A DNA stretch of 64,000 bases, from assembly GCF_031143425.1 (NCBI RefSeq), contig NC_090450.1:224823442-224887441 (forward strand). The letters are read 5' to 3'. The stretch is from Pleurodeles waltl. Its lineage: Eukaryota > Chordata > Amphibia > Caudata > Salamandridae. The translations under genes and the position numbers were made by a program. Below, piece after piece: positions 58,634 to 64,000 of the stretch. The notes below the pieces were generated by a model. It searched no databases and had not been told where the DNA came from. It saw only the letters and a program-made list of their open reading frames with translations. Every line of letters begins with the position of its first letter. Positions within the stretch are counted from its first letter, which is position 1.

Positions 58634-58672
58634 AGGGGTCATTACAACATTGGCGGTAAAAGCCGCTTACCG
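58634..58672. repeat. Left terminal inverted repeat of H2b
   Basis: GGGGTCATTACAACATTGGC and the following GGTAAAAGCCGCTTACCG match 26,999-27,030 of H2a closely. The junction to gag-type sequence lies at 58,632-58,634. TATA just outside would suit the TA-rich target preference known for Harbinger. Confidence 0.7.
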
Positions 58673-59232
58673 CCGTGCAGAAGACCGCCAACACACCGCC
58701 GCGGCCACGGAATTCCGCCACAGCTATTATGACCCACATCTCAAAATCCGACAAAATTCAGACACCCACACAAGTCCGCCACACCAAAGGTCAGTGATAA
58801 ACTGGCGAAAACAAAACCTCCACAGTCACGCCAACAGAAATACGCCCATGCTATCACAACCCACGAATCCGCGCTGCGGTCTTTCAACCGCGGTATTCCA
58901 TTGGCGGTACACACCGCCGCGCTCAAAACACACACACACATACAAAACACCGCCACATTGGACAATTCCAAATACACACACCTGATACACATACACACAC
59001 CACTCCCACACACTCAATACAATACAAAACACACACCCACATCACCCAAAAACCCCTACGACCCAAAATTCCGAAAGAAGGCCAGAGAGAGACACCACCA
59101 TCCACAAACTAGCAGCCACAGGCACTCAACACCATCACCCACACAACTTCCATGCACAAAACACCACACACCACTACATATCACCACACTTATCACCACA
59201 CACACCACCCCACACATTACCCACACCACCGC

Positions 59233-60751
59233 ATGGCACGGCAAAGACACCCCAGGTTCTCGGAGGAGGAGCTCAGGGTCATGGTGGAGGAAATCGTCCG
59301 GGTAGAGCCACAGCTATTAGGAGCACGGTGCAGCACACCTCCATAGCTAGGAAGATGGAGCTATGGCGAAGAATAGACGACAGGGTCAACGCAGTGGGAA
59401 AGCACCCAAGAAATCGGGACGAGATCAGGAAGAGGTGGAACGACCTACGGGGGAAGGTTCGTTCCGTGGTCTCAAGACACCACCTGGTGGTACAGTGGAC
59501 TGGCGGCGGACCCCCACCTCCTCCCCCACAACTAACAACATGGGAGGAGCAGATCTTGGCGATTCTGCATCCTGAGGGCCTCGCAGGAGTCGGTGGAGGA
59601 ATGGACTCTGGTAAGTCAAACCTTTAACTATCATATCCCCCACCCTACCTGCATGCTATCACAGACTCCCACCCTCGCCCCCTCCCCTATCACTCCAACT
59701 CCTCACAAATGAACTAATAACACAAACCACACATCCCAACACCAAGCCCTGCATGACACAACAAAGCATGGACACCCATCACTAAAGCATGCCCACTGCA
59801 CATACCCATAACACCCCCCTCAACCGTCATCACACAAGGCCCCACACAGGAATGCTAACACTGGGGTACAAGGTCACCCACCCATTGCACACCATGACAC
59901 ACACAGATGCAATAATCATGCTTTTACACCCCTGCAGGACCACTACCCAAAGTCACCAGACAGGAGGGCCCAGACATCTCCACCCCACCCACAGAAGAGG
60001 CCCACAGTGATGACAGGAGCTCTGTCCAACTGGATCCAGATGACCAGCCCGGACCATCGTGGGCCTCGGGACAGTCGGTTCCCCTCACACAGGCACAGCC
60101 CACCACAGACCTTCCACCCTCTGGTAACACCAGCACAGCACCCACCCAGCGGGCCCATACCTCCGTACCCAGGACACTTCAATCAGCTGTGTGTCCACCA
60201 TTACAGGGAACCCAGGATAACCCAACAACAACAGGGACCTGGGGGCAGAGGCAGTGGGCACACAGTCCAGGGGACGGAGGCACAGGAACACAGGGGAACT
60301 GGGAGGGCTGCCGTGCGACAGGGGGCAGACAGGCCAAGGGAACCCACTCTCCACGAGGCCCTCTCCTCCATCATGGGAGCATACCACCACTCCCAGGAGA
60401 CGATGGCAACAGTCCTGGCCAAGTTTCAGGAGACCCAGCGCATGCAGGAGGAACAGTATTTGGGGTTCAGGGAGGAACTCAGAACCATCAGCTCCGCCCT
60501 GGGCACCATCGTAGGGGTGCTGAAGGAAATACTTAACACCAGGAGGGACACTGTGGCACTACAAGGGGCCCCTGACACTAGCATGGACGATGAACTGCCC
60601 ACCACCTCCGCCGGCGCTAGTGGACAGGAGGCACCGCCACAGGTCCACCACACCAGCACCCCCCCCTGCAGATGGAGAACCACCCCGCAAGCGGTCCCTG
60701 AGATCCAGGAACAAGACAGAGCACGATGCCAAGACCCCCGCCAAGAAATGA
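59233..60751 (+). pseudogene. Myb-A: Harbinger Myb/SANT accessory protein (H2b copy)
   Basis: Exon 1 (59,233-59,610) encodes R-F-S-E-E-E-L-R-V-M-V-E and, after a one-base deletion near 59,327, L-W-R-R-I-D-D-R-V-N-A-V-G and R-K-R-W-N-D-L-R-G-K-V, a Myb/SANT fold. It ends at GTAAGT. Exon 2 starts at 59,938 after CCCCTGCAG with an acidic, Pro/Thr-rich linker, shifts frame near 60,210-60,235, and continues R-E-P-T-L-H-E-A and L-A-K-F-Q-E-T-Q-R-M, a probable helical contact region. In the ancestral frame the end is a basic tail (P-R-K-R-S-L-R-S-R) likely to be a nuclear localisation signal, with the TGA at 60,749. A C run near 60,660 takes the long ORF out of that frame. The AATAAA at 60,938 would end the transcript. 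Confidence 0.6.
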
Positions 60752-60937
60752 GACCACCCTGATTGTCAAACCACTGTCCCACTTTGTAACCCTGTCTATA
60801 TTGGAACTGCCCCAGCTTCACTTCCTATACCCATATGGGCAATGCACCTGTGAGACTAATAGACTGGACTCTGCCATGGACATTCCTCCACCATCACCCC
60901 TCACCATTTTACAACCCCCTCCAACATTGAGCACTTC

Positions 60938-60943
60938 AATAAA
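60938..60943 (+). terminator. Polyadenylation signal for Myb-A (H2b)
   Basis: AATAAA about 190 bp after the Myb-A stop and before the convergent HARBI1 3' end. H2a has ATAAACACCC at the corresponding place without the exact hexamer. Confidence 0.5.
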
Positions 60944-61230
60944 CACCCTTGAAGCACAAAACAATCTGGAGTCAGTCTGTGATTTCGAAATTGTGTATTA
61001 GCAATGACAGTGAGAAAATGCTTTTTCAAATGTAATGTCAACATACCTATGTCACACATCTCAAGTCCATGAGGAATCTAAGCAGATGACACACGTTGGA
61101 AACCACACCTGTGAAACCGTAAGGGAAATGTACAACTCAGTGACCATACACTGGTTGAAATCGACAGACACGATAGAGATAGAAGTGTTAAAGTACTTGT
61201 AGTAGGCAGGAATGTTTTCTCACCTGTGTG

Positions 61231-62233
61231 TCACTGGAAATATTGCTGGATGACTGAGTCCCTGTTGTCAATGTCTTCTTCCTCTGCTTCCTCCTCATCA
61301 CTGTCCACAGGCTCCACAGCTGCCACAACACCGCCATCTGGACCATCCTCCTGCAGAAAAGGCACCTGGCGTCGCAAAGCCAAGTTGTGAAGCATACAGC
61401 AGGCCACGATGATCTGGCACACCTTCTTTGGTGAGTAGAATAGGGAACCACCTGTCCTATGGAGGCACCTGAACCTGGCCTTCGATCACCCTCCTAGTCC
61501 GCCCATGGGCCTCATTGTAGCGTTCCTCTGCCCTGGTATTCCTCACTGGGGTCAGTAGCCATGACAGGTTGGGGTAACCAGAGTCCCCTAATAGCCACAC
61601 CCGGTGCCTCTGGAGTTGACCCATCACATAAGGGATGCTGCTATTCCGCAGGATGTAGGCGTCATGCACAGAGGCAGAGAACATAGCATTTACCTGGGAG
61701 ATGTACTGGTCTGCCAAACATACCATCTGTACATTCATGGAATGATAACTCTTCATGTTCCTGTACACCTGTTCACTCCTGGGGGGGGGGGGTAACAGAG
61801 CTACATGGGTCCCATCAATGGCACCTATGATGTTGGGGATATGTCCAAGGGCATAGAAGTCACCTTTCACTGTAGGCAAGTCCTCCACCTGAGGGAAAAC
61901 GATATAGCTCTGCATGTGTTTCAGAAGGGCAGACAACACTCTGGACAACACGTTGGAAAACGTAGGCTGGGACATCCCTGATGCCATGGCCACTGTTGTT
62001 TGAAATGACCCACTTGCAAGGAAATGGAGCACTGATAGCACCTGCACTTGAGGGGAGATTCCTGTGGGATGGCGGATTGCTGACATCAGGGCAGGCTCCA
62101 ACTGGGTACACAGTTCCTGGATTGTGGCACGGTCAAACCTGTAGGTGATGATCAAACTTCTTTCCTCCATTGTCGACAGGTCCACCAGCGGTCGGTACAC
62201 CGGAGGGTTCTGCCATCTCCTCACATGTCCCAT
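61231..62233 (-). pseudogene. HARBI1-type DDE transposase (H2b copy), intronless at the GDSGY site
   Basis: From the likely start Met at 62,233 (upstream of it CTTCATAG may be an acceptor), one open frame runs to about 61,457: R-A-T-I-Q-E-L-C-T-Q-L-E-P, S-V-L-H-F-L-A-S-G-S-F-Q, G-A-I-D-G-T-H (first Asp at about 61,814), C-L-A-D-Q-Y-I, W-L-L-G-D-S-G-Y (second Asp at about 61,584) and R-V-I-E (Glu at about 61,482). Immediately after this Glu about 20 bp present in H2a are missing, which shifts the frame into a stop. The remaining C-terminus is open in another frame (61,422-61,231) with Q-I-I-V-A-C-C-M-L-H-N and an acidic end. One small deletion is the main visible lesion, so the copy died recently. 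Confidence 0.75.
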
Positions 62234-62708
62234 CAGATGGTGCCTATGAAGGAAAACAGCGACCACAGAGTCAAACAACTCAGAGGTATGTACCCACAGT
62301 CTACAGAGAACACCATTCATACACAAAATGTGGGATGCATTTGTGTTGTGAGACAAGGCCTAGGTATGTGTGACGCAGTTGGTAATTAGGCCATGTGGGC
62401 CCCTGAAATAGGGTCTGCCAGACCTCTAAACTGGGACAATGGGATGTGAGGTAACTGCGCTGGCGTTGTACACCGTCGCGGTAGGCAGTCAAAGACCGCG
62501 GCGCAATGCTGCATTGGTTAACATTGGACCCTATGGGTCCCAGGAGCCAATGACGATGTACGCCGGCGGTGATGGTACGCATCGCCGCGGACGTGACCAC
62601 CGCGGACGTGACTGCCATTTTCTCTCTGTTCAATCACTCGATACCTGATCTTCGACAGGAGAGGACCTACACTGCAAGTGCTGCTGTGACCTCGGTCTGG
62701 AAGAGACA
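62234..62708. promoter_or_regulatory. Divergent spacer between HARBI1 and Myb-B (H2b)
   Basis: About 475 bp, CpG-rich near its Myb-B side. CCGCGGACGTGAC is repeated at 62,585 and 62,600 (15-bp period). CGGCGGTGATGGTACGCATC and GGTAGGCAGTC-AAAGACCGCGG resemble the subterminal sequence at 58,860-58,915. A 50-bp stretch before Myb-B (around GGAGAGGACCTACACTGCAA) is conserved with H2a. A shared two-way promoter that the Myb proteins could bind is a reasonable inference. Confidence 0.45.
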
Positions 62709-64000
62709 ATGGCTCGTGCGTCTGGGGAAAGGGACCCTGCCTTCACTGCAGAGGAGTTGGAGAAGCTCATCAACGGGGTCCTCCCCCAGTACACGCTACT
62801 CTACGGTCCTCCAGACCAACAGGTAAGTACACAGGGAGCATGTTGTATGGGCTATGCCTGTGTGGAGAGGGCTGGTTGTAAGAAGGAAGGGGACACAGTT
62901 CTGCGTGCATGAAGGACTGTGAATGCATGTGCCACATGGCAAGGGTAGGGATGTGGGCCACTCACTTTGACGGTGCAGTTGGTAATGACTTCTCTTCTTC
63001 CCCTGTACATGTCATGTAGGTCAGCGCCCACCCGAAGAAGGATATTTGGCGTGCCATTGCCAAGGACGTCCGGACCCTGGGGATCCACCACAGACGGAGC
63101 ACCCACTGCCGGAAAAGATGGGAGGACATTCGCCGCTGGAGCAAGAAGACGGCGGAGGCTCAGCTGGGGATGGCCTCCCAACGTGGGAGGGGTGCCCATC
63201 GAACCATGACCCCCCTGATGTTCCGGATCCTGGCGGTGGCCTACCTTGAGTTAGATGGGCGCTTGAGGGCATCACAGCAGACACAAGGGGGTGAGTACAC
63301 TATCATTCAGCCTACTTTGCGCGCAGTGAAGGTGTCTGGGTGGGGGAGGAGGGCTGTGGTTTTCCCTAGGCCAGGGCGAGTTCCGTAGGCTAGGCCCCTC
63401 CGTAATGCAGGCCATGTGGCACCCCACCCCACCTCTGTAGAGTGCCAAGTAAAGGTATTCATGCCCCTGTGTCATCTATCTGTGCAGATGTTGTCCATAG
63501 CCATGTAGGCCATTTCCCAGGAACTGCATCTGTAGAGCCCAACAGCGCGACGTAGTGCAGGGGGCTGCTGTGTCTGCATTGTCCGCCAACGTAGCGGTAA
63601 GCCATGCACTCAACCCGTCTTTCTTCTGTCCCCCCCCCCTTTTTGTGGTCTCCCTGTTCTTGTGTGCATTAGCATCGTCAGGCAGAGGTACAGTGGCACC
63701 GGAGCACGAGGGAGCTGCATCCCACATGGCCATGGAGAGCCACACCACGGACTCAGAATACACCAGTGGGACGGAGGGCGAGGGGAGCACCACGGCGGTC
63801 ACAGGATCTGCAACCAGCGACACGGACTCATCCTCCGATGGGAGCTCCCTTGTGGTGGTGGCAACATCTGTGCCCCCCACTTCTACAGGTACAGCCGCCA
63901 CCACTCCTACCAGCATCGCCCTCCCAGCAGCCCCTCAGCCTTCGTGGCCGCTCACCCAGGAGGGTGGGCATCACCTTCGCCCCAGGCACCTCATCCCCTG
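62709..64000 (+). CDS. Myb-B: second Myb/SANT-like protein of the Harbinger (H2b copy), partial, open
   Basis: Exon 1 (62,709-62,822) encodes A-F-T-A-E-E-L-E-K-L-I-N-G-V-L-P-Q-Y and ends at GTAAGT. Exon 2 (63,020-63,290, after TGTAG and before GTGAGT) encodes K-K-D-I-W-R-A-I-A-K-D-V, R-R-S-T-H-C-R-K-R-W-E-D-I-R-R-W and L-E-L-D-G-R-L-R-A-S-Q-Q: three predicted helices with the Trp/Arg pattern of a Myb/SANT domain. Exon 3 starts at 63,673 after GCATTAG and is open to the window end, with an acidic Ser/Asp/Thr-rich linker (S-D-T-D-S-S-S-D-G-S-S). Exon phases agree. Unlike other genes here no break is visible in about 235 codons. Role unknown; probably nuclear and DNA-binding. Confidence 0.65.

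Larger units (their letters stand above)
58634..64000. mobile_element. Harbinger-type DNA transposon with three genes (H2b), left part
   Basis: Begins AGGGGTCATTACAACATTGG followed by CGGTAAAAGCCGCTTACCG, a sharper version of the H2a end, directly after retroviral gag coding. Gene order Myb-A (+), HARBI1 (-), Myb-B (+) and strands are as in H2a, with better-kept sequences. The right end is beyond the window. CCGCC/GGCGG words are dense between 58,634 and 58,920. Judged by H2a (8.1 kb), about 2.8 kb more should follow. Confidence 0.75.

Noticed and set aside
58634..62600. Reading H2b as a two-gene Harbinger ending in the HARBI1/Myb-B spacer
   Set aside because: The spacer has end-like words but no copy of the full terminal repeat, and in H2a the matching right end is beyond Myb-B at 35,124.
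1..64000. CRISPR arrays, operons, tRNA or rRNA genes
   Set aside because: No spaced identical short repeats, no bacterial gene style and no tRNA or rRNA sequence seen. Tandem arrays here are eukaryotic minisatellites.

Overview
This window looks like repeat-dense, gene-poor DNA from a very large vertebrate genome. I see no host gene exons, no rRNA or tRNA genes and no bacterial-style operons. Almost everything recognisable is a transposable element, often one inside another. The mix points to a urodele amphibian, most likely a newt such as Pleurodeles: several Harbinger (PIF) DNA transposons with HARBI1-type transposases and Myb/SANT accessory proteins, an L1 LINE, a CR1/L2-like LINE, Ty3/gypsy and retrovirus-like remnants, and many short inverted-repeat elements ending in motifs such as GGGCATATTTATACT. 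The organism call is inference from style, not from a marker gene.

Layout. 0-3 kb: an old Harbinger with convergent HARBI1 (+) and Myb/SANT (-) remnants, split by a GC-rich insert with a CA-rich block. 3.8-13 kb: an old Ty3/gypsy copy whose reverse transcriptase (3.8-4.3 kb) and integrase (12.0-12.96 kb) are held apart by about 7.7 kb of insertions (a minus-strand LINE, a MITE with a CTATG duplication, minisatellites and a palindromic array). 14.7-20.9 kb: a full-span but dead L1 with an 11-bp target-site duplication. 20.9-27 kb: mostly featureless DNA with one MITE and a 50-bp tandem array. 27.0-35.1 kb: a complete-span Harbinger (called H2a) carrying three genes: Myb-A (+), HARBI1 (-), Myb-B (+). 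36.7-56.1 kb: a second Harbinger lineage (H3) with HARBI1 (+), a three-exon accessory gene (+) and a Myb accessory gene (-). It is broken by a young LTR retrotransposon (46,250-53,498, 2.09-kb LTRs, GGCAC duplication, gag-like ORF but no pol) and, at its 5' side, by a retrovirus-like LTR. 56.1-58.6 kb: that retrovirus-like LTR followed by a decayed gag. 58.6-64 kb: a second, younger copy of the three-gene Harbinger (H2b), inserted into the gag and running off the window end.

How the parts relate. H2a and H2b share the same gene order and strands over their common span, so the third gene (Myb-B), transcribed divergently from HARBI1 across a short CpG-rich spacer, seems to be a stable part of the element rather than a chance neighbour. 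HARBI1 supplies the DDE nuclease. The Myb/SANT proteins presumably bind the element ends and help import and recruit the nuclease, as known for the classical two-gene Harbinger. All autonomous-type genes seen here carry at least one break except Myb-B of H2b, whose visible exons are open. The nesting gives a relative clock: the H3 accessory gene is older than the retrovirus-like LTR within it, which is older than H2b within its gag. The LTR retrotransposon at 46-53 kb also post-dates H3, and its LTRs differ at only about 30 positions by eye.
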